Origin: Lachnospiraceae bacterium AC2029
GTDB lineage: Bacteria; Bacillota; Clostridia; Lachnospirales; Lachnospiraceae
NCBI GenBank assembly: GCA_000703065.1
Contig: JNLK01000001.1
Coordinates: 3,494,001 to 3,558,000 of the forward strand
Length of the DNA: 64,000 nucleotides
Direction: 5' to 3'
Below, in pieces: positions 41,085 through 50,021 of this stretch. Each line of letters opens with the position of its first letter. The stretch's first letter is position 1. Both the position numbers and the translations under genes were made by a program. The notes under the pieces are model-generated. The model did no database searches, had not been told where the DNA came from, and worked only from the letters and a program-made list of their open reading frames with translations.

Positions 41085-41846
41085 GTGAAAAAAACAATTC
41101 TTTCGGCAAGAGGACTCTGCAAAAGCTTTGCTCATAACGGCGGGCAGATACATGTTATAACAGATGCAGATCTTGATATCTATGAAGGTGATTTTACGGT
41201 GATCATGGGATCTTCAGGTTCCGGTAAATCAACCATGCTTTACGCGCTTAGCGGAATGGACAGAGCAACCGCAGGAGAGGTTATCTATAACGATGAAAAT
41301 ATCACGGAAATGAGCGAACGCAAGCTGGCAAGACTTCGCTGCACCGCTTTCGGCTTTGTATTCCAGCAGATCCATCTGGTAAGTAATCTTACTTTATTTG
41401 AAAATGTAGCAGTACCGGGATACCTGGATAAAAGTCGTTCGGTAGAAGAGGTTAATTCTTTTGCTGACAGTCTTCTTGAAAAGATGAATATTGCCGATAT
41501 CAAAACCCATCTTCCGGCTCAGTGCTCGGGTGGAGAGCAGCAGAGATGCGCTATAGCAAGAGCACTCATAAACCGTCCGGCGCTGGTATTTGCGGATGAA
41601 CCTACAGGGGCGCTCAATCGAAGGAACACCGTGGAGGTCCTGGATCTCCTGACGGAGTGTAACCGGGAAGGACAGAGCATCCTGATGGTCACTCATGATA
41701 TGCGGGCGGCTCTCAGAGCAACAAGAATTCTTTATATCGAAGACGGAAAGATCATCGGTGATATGACGCTGCCGCCCTATAAAGCAGAGGATGAGAAGAG
41801 CCGTGAAGCTCAGGTGAACGCATGGCTTTCTTCCATGTCATGGTAG
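41085..41846 (+). CDS. ABC transporter ATP-binding protein (BceA/LolD type)
   Basis: The 253-residue ATPase starts with GTG (AAGAGGAG ribosome binding site). It has Walker A GSSGSGKST, the Q-loop in VFQQIHLV, signature CSGGEQQRCAIARAL, Walker B ALVFADEPTGAL and H-loop MVTHDM. It belongs to the MacB/BceA group that partners FtsX-type permeases; the permease follows after 10 bases. The 103-base gap after the kinase holds no terminator, so it may be read through from the two-component genes or have its own regulated start. Confidence 0.92.
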   Translation: MKKTILSARGLCKSFAHNGGQIHVITDADLDIYEGDFTVIMGSSGSGKSTMLYALSGMDRATAGEVIYNDENITEMSERKLARLRCTAFGFVFQQIHLVSNLTLFENVAVPGYLDKSRSVEEVNSFADSLLEKMNIADIKTHLPAQCSGGEQQRCAIARALINRPALVFADEPTGALNRRNTVEVLDLLTECNREGQSILMVTHDMRAALRATRILYIEDGKIIGDMTLPPYKAEDEKSREAQVNAWLSSMSW

Positions 41847-41856
41847 GAGGCGCGCT

Positions 41857-44241
41857 ATGGATATCATCAAGCTTATCAGATCAAATATTCGTTATAAGAA
41901 GGGTTCCTTCAAGGGCATTATGATACTTATGATGATCATATCCCTTTCTGTATCGGTTATTGTAAGTCTTAAAAGAAATCTTCCTGACTCCATAGAAAGC
42001 ACTTATGACCGTAAATATGATGCAAATATAACTCTGAATATCCGAAGCGAGTTTCTGACGGATGAAATGGTAGAGGATCTGAGGAATGATCCTTTGGTAG
42101 GAGAAGTAAGTGTAGTTGATGCATTGTGTCCTGAAAAATGTACTTATTCTAACGGGAAAAAGGCAACATTCGGAATAAGACTTGTGGCTCAGAACGACAC
42201 GGTGGATGCTGTCTGGAAAGAAGACATGACAGATATCGTTACAGAAGTACCGAAGCTGTCCAGGGGCGAGATTTATCTTCCGAGAACGCTAAGGGATTAT
42301 GATGATCTGAACATCGGCGATACCATGACAGCTGCTTTTGAAGGTGCTTCCTTTGAATTTACCATAAAGGGATTTGTTGAAGAGCCGGTATGCGGAAGCT
42401 CCTTTATGCCACTGAAGGTGCCTTTTATCAGTCAGGAGGATTTTGATGAGATTTGGGAAAACAGAAGAAAGGCTATAGCTGAAAATCCCAAACTCAGTCC
42501 TGATCTATATAAAATAGTCTATATCACAAAAGCGGATGACTGTGATCTTACCGATAATCGCTTTGCTCAGGAAATAAATAAAACATCGGATATAGAAAGC
42601 TATGCATCGGGGATCGTGACCAGATCCGACAGCCTGTATTATCACGGACTTATGCCGGATATAATTCTGAACATTTTCCTGTCGTTTGTAATTATCTTAT
42701 CGGTCATAGTCTTTGTTGTAATGTCAAACAGCATTTCCTCAAGTATAGAAATGAATTACACGGATCTTGGGATCCTGAAGGCTCAGGGCTTTGACAACCG
42801 CAGACTGAAGCTGGTATTTCTCGGACAGTATATGCTGGCGGAGATCATCGGAACAGTTTTGGGATTAATATTATCTGTTCCGGTTGTAATATTTCTCCCG
42901 AGAGTATTTGAACCGGTCGTGGGTATCAAGATAGTCGGAGGCGTTGCCATAGGAGTGAGTCTGTTGATCCTTATGGGGATACTTATCGTTTCGGCGTTAT
43001 TTATCATGCTCATGTCCCAAAAGGTAGGAACCATATCACCCATAAGAGCCGTATCCGGCGGAAGGTGCGAAGTGTTCTTTGACAGCAGACTGACGATTCC
43101 TATAAAGGGAAGAATGCTTTCTCCGAGCCTTGCCTTCAGGCAGTTTACCTCAGGAGGAAAGCGTTATGTGGCTTCGATACTGATCGCATCACTTCTGGTG
43201 TTTTTCCTCATGACCATGACGGGAATGACCGATGCGGTATCATCGGAAAGCGCACAGAGAGCTATGGGTGCTACATCTGAGAATATTACCGTATATGTGG
43301 GTACGGATGGAGACAACCCGGATAATAAAGAGTATGTGAGAAAGCAGTTTGGGAGTATCGAAACCATTATCAGACAGTATACCGATATAGAAGAGCGTTA
43401 TGGCTTTGAGAGCACCAATATGGTATTAAACGGGGAAAAACTGTCCTGCCGTATGGCGGAGGATGAAGCGGTATTTACAGTTACAAAAGGACGTGCTCCG
43501 CTTTATGAAAATGAAGTTGTAGTGAGTCATATCTATGCGGAGGATATGGGCTATAATATCGGTGATGTGGTGGAAGTATCCTATAGAGGAAGGAAGAAGG
43601 ACTGTGTTATTTCCGGATACATTACAGATGCTACAGATGCCGGACGATTCTTTGGAATGAACAGCGACGCCGCAGCATTCTTTATAGATGATTTCACCGT
43701 CCAATATGTGGGCTATAAGCTTTCGGATCCGGCAAAGGCAGAAGAGATCAAAGAGACGATCAACTCCGAGCTGACAGGAGAAATAACAATATCTGTTTAT
43801 TCGGGAGAAGGTTCCACAGAGAAGATGATAACAGTGATAGCATATTCGATCAGGGCTGTCATATATGTGATCTCAGTGATCTTTGCACTGGTAGTTGTAT
43901 CCATGATATGTTCTAAGACATTTGTCAGGGAGAAGATCGATATAGGAATATATAAGGCTCTGGGATTTACTTCAAGGAATCTCAGACTGCAGTTTGCGGT
44001 AAGATTTCTCATAGTAGCCTTCTTCGGGATCATAATCGGAACTGTGCTAAGTCTGACATTATCCGAGAAAATCCTGTCATATATGTTGAGAAGCATGGGG
44101 ATAGTTAATTTCGTTATCGACTACAGATTTATCACAGTATTTCTTCCGATAGCGGCTGTAGCACTTTGTTATTTCCTGTTTGCATATATCGCAGCGGGCA
44201 AAACCAGGAGAGTTGAGGTGAGAAGTCTTATAACTGAATAA
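41857..44241 (+). CDS. FtsX-family ABC permease (BceB/MacB-like)
   Basis: The 794-residue protein has an N-terminal helix, a large extracellular domain, three helices with an FtsX core (FVIILSVIVFVVMSNSISSS to LIVSALFIMLMSQKVG), then a second helix-loop-three helix set (VIAYSIRAVIYVISVIFALV; VRFLIVAFFGIIIGTVLSL). The two FtsX repeats with extracellular domains of about 200 residues are closer to the two-repeat FtsX permeases than to typical 10-helix BceB with one large loop. Likely role: a mechanotransmission ABC system for antimicrobial peptide removal or sensing, regulated by the upstream two-component pair. Confidence 0.9.
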   Translation: MDIIKLIRSNIRYKKGSFKGIMILMMIISLSVSVIVSLKRNLPDSIESTYDRKYDANITLNIRSEFLTDEMVEDLRNDPLVGEVSVVDALCPEKCTYSNGKKATFGIRLVAQNDTVDAVWKEDMTDIVTEVPKLSRGEIYLPRTLRDYDDLNIGDTMTAAFEGASFEFTIKGFVEEPVCGSSFMPLKVPFISQEDFDEIWENRRKAIAENPKLSPDLYKIVYITKADDCDLTDNRFAQEINKTSDIESYASGIVTRSDSLYYHGLMPDIILNIFLSFVIILSVIVFVVMSNSISSSIEMNYTDLGILKAQGFDNRRLKLVFLGQYMLAEIIGTVLGLILSVPVVIFLPRVFEPVVGIKIVGGVAIGVSLLILMGILIVSALFIMLMSQKVGTISPIRAVSGGRCEVFFDSRLTIPIKGRMLSPSLAFRQFTSGGKRYVASILIASLLVFFLMTMTGMTDAVSSESAQRAMGATSENITVYVGTDGDNPDNKEYVRKQFGSIETIIRQYTDIEERYGFESTNMVLNGEKLSCRMAEDEAVFTVTKGRAPLYENEVVVSHIYAEDMGYNIGDVVEVSYRGRKKDCVISGYITDATDAGRFFGMNSDAAAFFIDDFTVQYVGYKLSDPAKAEEIKETINSELTGEITISVYSGEGSTEKMITVIAYSIRAVIYVISVIFALVVVSMICSKTFVREKIDIGIYKALGFTSRNLRLQFAVRFLIVAFFGIIIGTVLSLTLSEKILSYMLRSMGIVNFVIDYRFITVFLPIAAVALCYFLFAYIAAGKTRRVEVRSLITE

Positions 44242-44397
44242 ACTGACAGTCGTTTTTGTTTATTGCGTTTTGGTTATTCCTGTGCTGCCTGATGCTGCCT
44301 GATGATTTTATCGCGAAATCAATTGGACAGTATGGAGTGTATGTAGTATAGTAGGGTAGATAATGCTATTTTTGATTAGAAAAGAGAGGATGATGAA

Positions 44398-45111
44398 ATG
44401 GTAGTTGCATTATTAACGGCAGCAGGAACCGGAACAAGAATGGGTCAGGATATTCCCAAACAGTTTATTCATGTTGATAACAAACCCTTAATTATTCACA
44501 CAATGGAAGCTTTTCAGAATCATCCAAATGTTGATGCCATTATGGTTGTTACACTTCCTGCATGGGTTGCTGTTTTAAAAGCTTATGCCAGTCAATTCAA
44601 TATCTCCAAACTCAAATGGGTTGTAGAAGGCGGTAAGAGCGGACAGGAATCAATTCGTAACGGAGTGCTTGAACTGAAAAAAGAATTAGATCAAGATGAT
44701 ATTGTGATAATACATGATGGGAATAGATGTCTGGTTTCGAGCGAGATTATTTCAAATTCATTAGCTGTTTATCACAACCATGGATCGGCTGTGGCTGCTA
44801 TTCCCTGTGTTGAGGCTGTTTTTCGCAGTGAAGATGAAGGAGTTTCTTCTGTTATCTCAATCCCACGTGAACAACTCTTCAGAACTCAGACACCACATAC
44901 TTATTCTTTGGGCAAGCTGGTTTGGGCTCATGAACAAGCTGATGAAAAACAGATATATAATACGGCTGCGACCTGTACTTTGATGCAAAAGTTAGGTGAA
45001 AGGGTTTATTTTTCAAAAGGGTCTGAAACAAATCTTAAAATAACTACGATTGATGATATGATGATTTTTGAGGCTTTATTACATACTCAAAAAGAAAGCT
45101 GGTTGAAGTGA
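44398..45111 (+). CDS. IspD/TarI-like cytidylyltransferase
   Basis: The 237-residue protein has the CTP-binding LLTAAGTGTRMGQDIPKQF (residues 5-23), DIVIIHDGNR and the closing TNLKITTIDDM, shared by IspD (MEP cytidylyltransferase) and TarI/Bcs1 (ribitol-5-phosphate cytidylyltransferase). The replacement of the usual HDA(A/V)RP by HDGNR, and pairing with an SDR epimerase 9 bases downstream, favour a polyol-phosphate CDP-sugar role over isoprenoid synthesis. The upstream region contains a repeat shared with 46231-46290. Confidence 0.8.
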   Translation: MVVALLTAAGTGTRMGQDIPKQFIHVDNKPLIIHTMEAFQNHPNVDAIMVVTLPAWVAVLKAYASQFNISKLKWVVEGGKSGQESIRNGVLELKKELDQDDIVIIHDGNRCLVSSEIISNSLAVYHNHGSAVAAIPCVEAVFRSEDEGVSSVISIPREQLFRTQTPHTYSLGKLVWAHEQADEKQIYNTAATCTLMQKLGERVYFSKGSETNLKITTIDDMMIFEALLHTQKESWLK

Positions 45112-45120
45112 GGGGTTGAA

Positions 45121-46161
45121 TTGAAGTATACGAGTGAATACTGGAATGATGTAAATTGTGTCTTGACTAATATTCCCAATTTACAGAGTATATTCGGGAA
45201 AAAAGTACTTATCACCGGGGCCACCGGGATGGTGTGTTCGTCGGTTGTTGAGTTGATAGCGTATTTAAATGATCATTACGATGCCGGGATTCAATTATTG
45301 CTTGCAGGCAGGAGCATAGAACGGATTGAAGAAAGGTTTGGCATATTTTTAAAACAAACAGATTATAGATTTATAGAGTTTGATGCGACTCGTCCTCAAC
45401 AGGTAGATGTTGATGTTGATTATATTATCCACGGTGCCGGAAATGCAGATCCAACGATCTACTCGACTCACCCGGTTGAAACTATGATGGGAAACATTAA
45501 TGGTCTGACATGTATGTTGGACCTGGCAAAAAGCCGTCCAAACAGTCGCCTGTTATTTGTCTCATCGAGTGAAGTGTACGGAAAAAGATACTCCGGTTCC
45601 AGTAAACCATACATGGAGGATGAGTATGGTTACGTAGACCTTCTTAATCCGCGAGCGTGTTACCCGAACGGGAAAAGGGCTTCGGAAACATTGTGTGCAT
45701 GTTATTCTCAGGAGTTTGATGTTGATGTAGTGATTGTCAGATTAGGTCATATTTATGGCCCGACAATAAGGAGAACGGATACCAGGGCGTCGGCAGCATT
45801 TACGTGGAATGTTGTTGATGGTCAAAACATTGTTATGAAAAGTGCCGGCTCACAATTGAGGTCGTATTGCTATTCTTTGGATTGTGCATCTGCAATTCTT
45901 GCTGTTTTGATAAATGGTGAGAGAAATGAAGCGTATAATATTTCGAATAGAAACTCTATTGTGTCAATAAGAGATATGGCTGAAGCTCTTGCTGAGGCGG
46001 GGGGATGTAAGGTGGTTTTTGAAAATCCATCCGATCAGGAAAAAAGAGGCTATAATCTGATGGAGAATTCGGCATTGGATTCAGATAAAATCGAAGGTTT
46101 AGGATGGAAGGCTGTTTTTGATATACGTTCCGGAGCTGCAAAAACACTAAAGTTTATTTGA
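45121..46161 (+). CDS. NAD-dependent epimerase/dehydratase (extended SDR)
   Basis: The 346-residue protein starts with TTG after GAGGGG. It has the Rossmann KVLITGATGMVCSSVVELIA (the last Gly of GxxGxxG is Cys-Ser here), a VSSSEVYGK catalytic Ser block and YPNGKRASE with the YxxxK pair. Resembles UDP-sugar epimerases/dehydratases. Paired with the cytidylyltransferase, it may modify a CDP-activated polyol or sugar for surface polymer synthesis; no glycosyltransferases are nearby. Confidence 0.85.
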   Translation: MKYTSEYWNDVNCVLTNIPNLQSIFGKKVLITGATGMVCSSVVELIAYLNDHYDAGIQLLLAGRSIERIEERFGIFLKQTDYRFIEFDATRPQQVDVDVDYIIHGAGNADPTIYSTHPVETMMGNINGLTCMLDLAKSRPNSRLLFVSSSEVYGKRYSGSSKPYMEDEYGYVDLLNPRACYPNGKRASETLCACYSQEFDVDVVIVRLGHIYGPTIRRTDTRASAAFTWNVVDGQNIVMKSAGSQLRSYCYSLDCASAILAVLINGERNEAYNISNRNSIVSIRDMAEALAEAGGCKVVFENPSDQEKRGYNLMENSALDSDKIEGLGWKAVFDIRSGAAKTLKFI

Positions 46162-46197
46162 TGGGAACAGGATCCCAATAGTTTATATACTGTCGTT

Positions 46198-46231
46198 GAG
46201 GCGTTTTCCAAATGGAAGGCGCCTTTTTCCG
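46198..46231 (+). terminator. Rho-independent terminator
   Basis: GGCGTTTTCC-AAAT-GGAAGGCGCC followed by TTTTTCC, 37 bases after the epimerase stop. Confidence 0.8.
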
Positions 46232-46365
46232 TGCTGCCTGATAATTATATTGCAAGAAAAAAGTATTGACAGTTCATGTATTTTCTGCATGATAATTATA
46301 TAAGCAGGTTCAGAAAATACTGACGATTGATACTTGAATTGACCATTAGAAAAAGGAGAGTTGTT

Positions 46366-46836
46366 ATGATCGTAAGAAAAGCCGGGAAAGAGGATATTCC
46401 ACGGATTCTTGAACTGTTGATTCAGGTGGATATGGTCCATCATCTTGGTCGTCCGGACATCTTCAAGGGGCCGGCAACGAAGTACAGTGCCGCTCAGCTG
46501 GAGGAGATACTGGAGAACGATCAGTCGCCGGTCTTTGTATGTGTTGATGATTCCGGAAAAGTCTCCGGTCATGCATTCTGCATTCACAGGCAGATTTTGG
46601 ATGATTCGGTCCTGACGGATGTGAAGACTCTATATGTTGATGATATCTGCGTGGATGAAAAAGCCAGAGGCTTCGGGATAGGAAGAGCACTGTATGATCA
46701 TGTAAGGGAATATGCCAGGTCTTGTGGGTGTCATAATATTACACTAAATGTCTGGGAGTGTAATCCCGGAGCCAAGGCATTCTATGAGGCTCTGGGTTTA
46801 AAACCGCAGAAGATCGGAATGGAGGAGATACTATAG
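46366..46836 (+). CDS. GNAT-family N-acetyltransferase
   Basis: From ATG 46366 (AAAGGAG 9 bases upstream) the protein has 156 residues, with DDICVDEKARGFGIGRALYD (acetyl-CoA loop) and WECNPGAKAFYEALGLKPQ. Substrate unknown. TTGACA at 46265-46270 is a likely -35. The next gene starts 2 bases after the stop, so they form an operon. Confidence 0.88.
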   Translation: MIVRKAGKEDIPRILELLIQVDMVHHLGRPDIFKGPATKYSAAQLEEILENDQSPVFVCVDDSGKVSGHAFCIHRQILDDSVLTDVKTLYVDDICVDEKARGFGIGRALYDHVREYARSCGCHNITLNVWECNPGAKAFYEALGLKPQKIGMEEIL

Positions 46837-46838
46837 AG

Positions 46839-47822
46839 ATGTTTATGAAGATCACCGCGAAGAAAATCTTCCTGATCAGCATGATTCTGGGATTATTATT
46901 TTTGAGCGGCTGTGTTAAGGCTGCGGATGATCCGGCGACGGAAGCGATAGTAGAGGAGGTAACTCAATACAGTGCCCGTGCATATCCGTTGGAGAGAAAT
47001 GGAATCAGTCTTCATCTGGATCGGGTAGTTGTAGAAGGGATGGAGCCGGAGAAGAACATTTTGCTCATCCATGGAGTCACGTATTCATCCCACGAATTTG
47101 ATATAGATTATCTGGACTACAGTCTTGTTCGCAGGCTTGCCCGCGAGGGATATGCCGTATGGCGTCTGGATATCGCAGGCTTCGGACAATCGGGAGAGGT
47201 GGAAGACGGTTTCCTGCCGGATTCGGATTATGCAGCTGAGGATATCAATGCTGCTGTGGAGAAGATCGTATCGGAGTCCGGACAGGATCGGATCGATGTT
47301 CTTGGCTGGAGCTGGGGAACTGTCACCGTCAGCCGATTTGTCATATCCCATCCGGAGCATGTGCGTAAACTTGTGCTTTATGCACCGATTCTGAACGGTG
47401 TCGGTGAATATGAAGTTAAGGAGGCCTTTCACCATAATACATGGGAGCATGCTGCAGATGATTTTCAGAAAGATGACAACGGACAGTTCGATCTGGAGGT
47501 TACAGATCCTGTGATCCTTGAACTGTTCTGCTCGAGCTGCTGGCATTATGACGGGGAACAGAGCTCAAACGGCGGAAGGCGTGATATCTTCGTATCAGAT
47601 TCTGAGAAACTGATAGATCTTTCGAAGATTCCTGTACCAACTCTCGTAATATGCGGTGATAAGGATCCGTATCTGAATTATGAGCTGGTAAACACATCCT
47701 TGGAATCGCTCCCCGAAGGCTCTTCCCTGGAGATCATCGAAGGCGGATCACATGTTGTATATATTGAGAAACCCTATTATCAGGATTTTCAAAATCGATT
47801 GATAACCTACCTGAAGAGGTAA
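46839..47822 (+). CDS. Lipoprotein alpha/beta hydrolase
   Basis: The 327-residue protein has a lipoprotein signal peptide (IFLISMILGLLFLSGC, lipidated Cys at about 25) followed by an alpha/beta hydrolase: oxyanion HGVTYSSHEF, nucleophile GWSWGTVTVSRF, acid in VICGDKDPYL and His in EGGSHVVYIEKP. It should act at the outer face of the membrane. Co-transcribed with the GNAT gene (GGAGGAG within its end serves as ribosome binding site). Confidence 0.87.
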   Translation: MFMKITAKKIFLISMILGLLFLSGCVKAADDPATEAIVEEVTQYSARAYPLERNGISLHLDRVVVEGMEPEKNILLIHGVTYSSHEFDIDYLDYSLVRRLAREGYAVWRLDIAGFGQSGEVEDGFLPDSDYAAEDINAAVEKIVSESGQDRIDVLGWSWGTVTVSRFVISHPEHVRKLVLYAPILNGVGEYEVKEAFHHNTWEHAADDFQKDDNGQFDLEVTDPVILELFCSSCWHYDGEQSSNGGRRDIFVSDSEKLIDLSKIPVPTLVICGDKDPYLNYELVNTSLESLPEGSSLEIIEGGSHVVYIEKPYYQDFQNRLITYLKR

Positions 47823-47928
47823 GAACCTGTGCCAAAATGGAACGTTTCTTGAAAAATAGACATGGTATAATGATTGCATAGAAAATACACATACATAAGA
47901 ATACATGGAGGAAATGGGAGGATAACAA

Positions 47929-48558
47929 ATGAATGTGTATGATTTTGACGGGACGATTTTTCCTTCGGATTGTTCGATCAAGTTTCTCTTCTGGTGCATG
48001 AATCATCATCCCCATCTGTGGATCACTTTTTTTCCGAAAGCTCTCCGGAATCTGATTCGCGTTCATAGAGGGAAGATGCCCAGAGCTATTATGATGCGTG
48101 AGTATTATAAGATTAATCGGATCAAAGATTTTGATAAGCAGATCGAGCGCTTCTGGGATAAGAATGAAAAGAAGATCGCTCCCTGGTATCTGGCGCAGAA
48201 GAGACCGGATGATTTGATCATCAGTGCATCTGCCAGTTGTGTGATCGGACCTATTGCAAGAAGACTGGGCGTGAACTTTGCTGCTACGGAGTATGACCGG
48301 GAAAACGGCGTGCTGGTCGGAGATGTGATGATGGCCAGAAGCAAAGCACGGTACATATTCGATCAGGGCTTTCCGGTAATTGAGAATTTTTATTCGGACT
48401 CACTGGCGGATACGCCACTTGCACTTTGTGCGGAAAAAGCACATTTTGTTTCGGATAAGGCCAGAAAAGTAGAGGACTGGCCGCACCTGAATCCGGAGAC
48501 CATGAAAACGGTAAAAAAGAAGATCGATATCGGCTGGAATATCCATCTGGAAGAGTGA
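47929..48558 (+). CDS. HAD-superfamily phosphatase (HAD-IB, SerB-like)
   Basis: The 209-residue protein has motif I DFDGTIFPSD (Asp5, Asp7), motif II ISASASC and motif III/IV region FYSDSLADTPLALCAE, with a helical cap between residues 15 and 100. It resembles phosphoserine-phosphatase-like HAD-IB enzymes; the substrate may be a phosphorylated metabolite or lipid headgroup. The ribosome binding site is GGGAGG. It is 30 bases before the cyclase gene. Confidence 0.87.
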   Translation: MNVYDFDGTIFPSDCSIKFLFWCMNHHPHLWITFFPKALRNLIRVHRGKMPRAIMMREYYKINRIKDFDKQIERFWDKNEKKIAPWYLAQKRPDDLIISASASCVIGPIARRLGVNFAATEYDRENGVLVGDVMMARSKARYIFDQGFPVIENFYSDSLADTPLALCAEKAHFVSDKARKVEDWPHLNPETMKTVKKKIDIGWNIHLEE

Positions 48559-48588
48559 TCGCATAACTAAAGATTGGAGGTTATCTAT

Positions 48589-49923
48589 ATGAACATTGAT
48601 CAGGTAGCATTTGGACAAGTGGCAACCACGCTTGCAAAGCATTTTGACAGTATGTATTACGTTGATATCGAATCTGACGGTTTTATAGAGTTTTTCCATT
48701 CAAAGATGTTAGATGAATTAAACCTTCCGGAACAGGGAACGAACTTTTTTACATTTCTCAGAGAACAGGCAAAAAGAGTCGTTCATCCGGATGACCTCGA
48801 CTATGTACTGAAGCTGATCAATAAGGAAGCTATCGTTAAAAAGATTACAGATAGCAATTCCAGTCTGATGGTATGCCGGTTTGTGCTGGGGGGAAAGATC
48901 ATACATATATGCCATATCAGCATTATGTGTGAGGATCACAGACATATCCTGGGCTGTATCAAAAATATTGAGGCTGGATATCGCGCTCAGGAGGAACAGG
49001 AAATGCTCCTGAGATCCGCCGAACGCCTGGCGAGAATTGATGAACTGACGGGAACCAGGAATAAAAATGCTTATACGGAGCATATTCAGAGGATCGATGA
49101 CATGATCCAATCCGGGGAGGAAGTTGCTCCCTTTGCAGTTGTTATGTGTGACATCAATGATCTGAAGATGCTCAATGATTCAAGAGGACACAGCTTCGGG
49201 GATGAGGCCATTCAGAGATCCGGTCGGTTGATCAGTAACATTTTCGAGAACAGTTCTGTATACAGGGTCGGAGGAGATGAATTTGTTGCTATTCTTTCGG
49301 GTGATGATTACGAACAGCGCGAGGATCTGCTGAACCTGCTCCGTATAGAATCCAGGACAAACGGACGGTGGCGTTCCGGACCGGTGGTTGCCAGCGGTAT
49401 GTCTGTCTATTCTCCTGAATTGGACACCTGTTTTAACGATGTATTTGAACGTGCAGATGCTGAAATGTACGAGAATAAAAAGGAACTGAAGAGTGAAGAC
49501 ACAACAGAAAAAACAAATAAGACGGAAACCATTGGTCAGGATATTCCCGATGAACGAAAGCGGCGTCTGGACAGTTTCTTTGGTGCTTTATACACCACGG
49601 CCGGGGACGGATATGTCTTCCTGACAGATATGAAATACAACTATTCCCGGTGGTCGCTTACTCTGGTCAATGATTTCGGCCTTCCTTCTGAATATATGTA
49701 CCATGTGGAAAAAATCTGGGAGAAAAATATCCATCCGGAGGATCTGAACCGGTATCTGGAAGTAGTAGAGGCCGTTCTGAAGGGGAATTCGGTATTGTAC
49801 TCCATCAGTTATCGTGCACGGAAGGCGGACGGAGCCTATGTATTCCTTAAACCGAGAGGCTTCGTAATATGCGACAGCAACGGCGAACCTGAGTATTTCG
49901 GAGGGATCATCATTCCTCAGTAA
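48589..49923 (+). CDS. Diguanylate cyclase with PAS-like domains on both sides
   Basis: From ATG 48589 (GGAGG 8 bases before) the protein has 444 residues: an N-terminal PAS-like domain (residues 1-140), a GGDEF domain (LARIDELTGTRNKNAY; intact active motif YRVGGDEFVAIL), a charged linker and a second PAS-like domain from about 320 (FLTDMKYNYSRWSLTLVNDF). There are no membrane helices. A RxxD I-site before GGDEF is not obvious. It would make c-di-GMP in response to a cytosolic signal. A sensory domain after the GGDEF domain is less common than one before it. Confidence 0.9.
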   Translation: MNIDQVAFGQVATTLAKHFDSMYYVDIESDGFIEFFHSKMLDELNLPEQGTNFFTFLREQAKRVVHPDDLDYVLKLINKEAIVKKITDSNSSLMVCRFVLGGKIIHICHISIMCEDHRHILGCIKNIEAGYRAQEEQEMLLRSAERLARIDELTGTRNKNAYTEHIQRIDDMIQSGEEVAPFAVVMCDINDLKMLNDSRGHSFGDEAIQRSGRLISNIFENSSVYRVGGDEFVAILSGDDYEQREDLLNLLRIESRTNGRWRSGPVVASGMSVYSPELDTCFNDVFERADAEMYENKKELKSEDTTEKTNKTETIGQDIPDERKRRLDSFFGALYTTAGDGYVFLTDMKYNYSRWSLTLVNDFGLPSEYMYHVEKIWEKNIHPEDLNRYLEVVEAVLKGNSVLYSISYRARKADGAYVFLKPRGFVICDSNGEPEYFGGIIIPQ

Positions 49924-50021
49924 TTATCATAGTCCTGATGTTTTTTCCATAAGGACCTATATAATTGACAATTGATCATCCCGGCTGGTAGGCTTATACG
50001 ATAGGAGGTATTATCTTTCCT

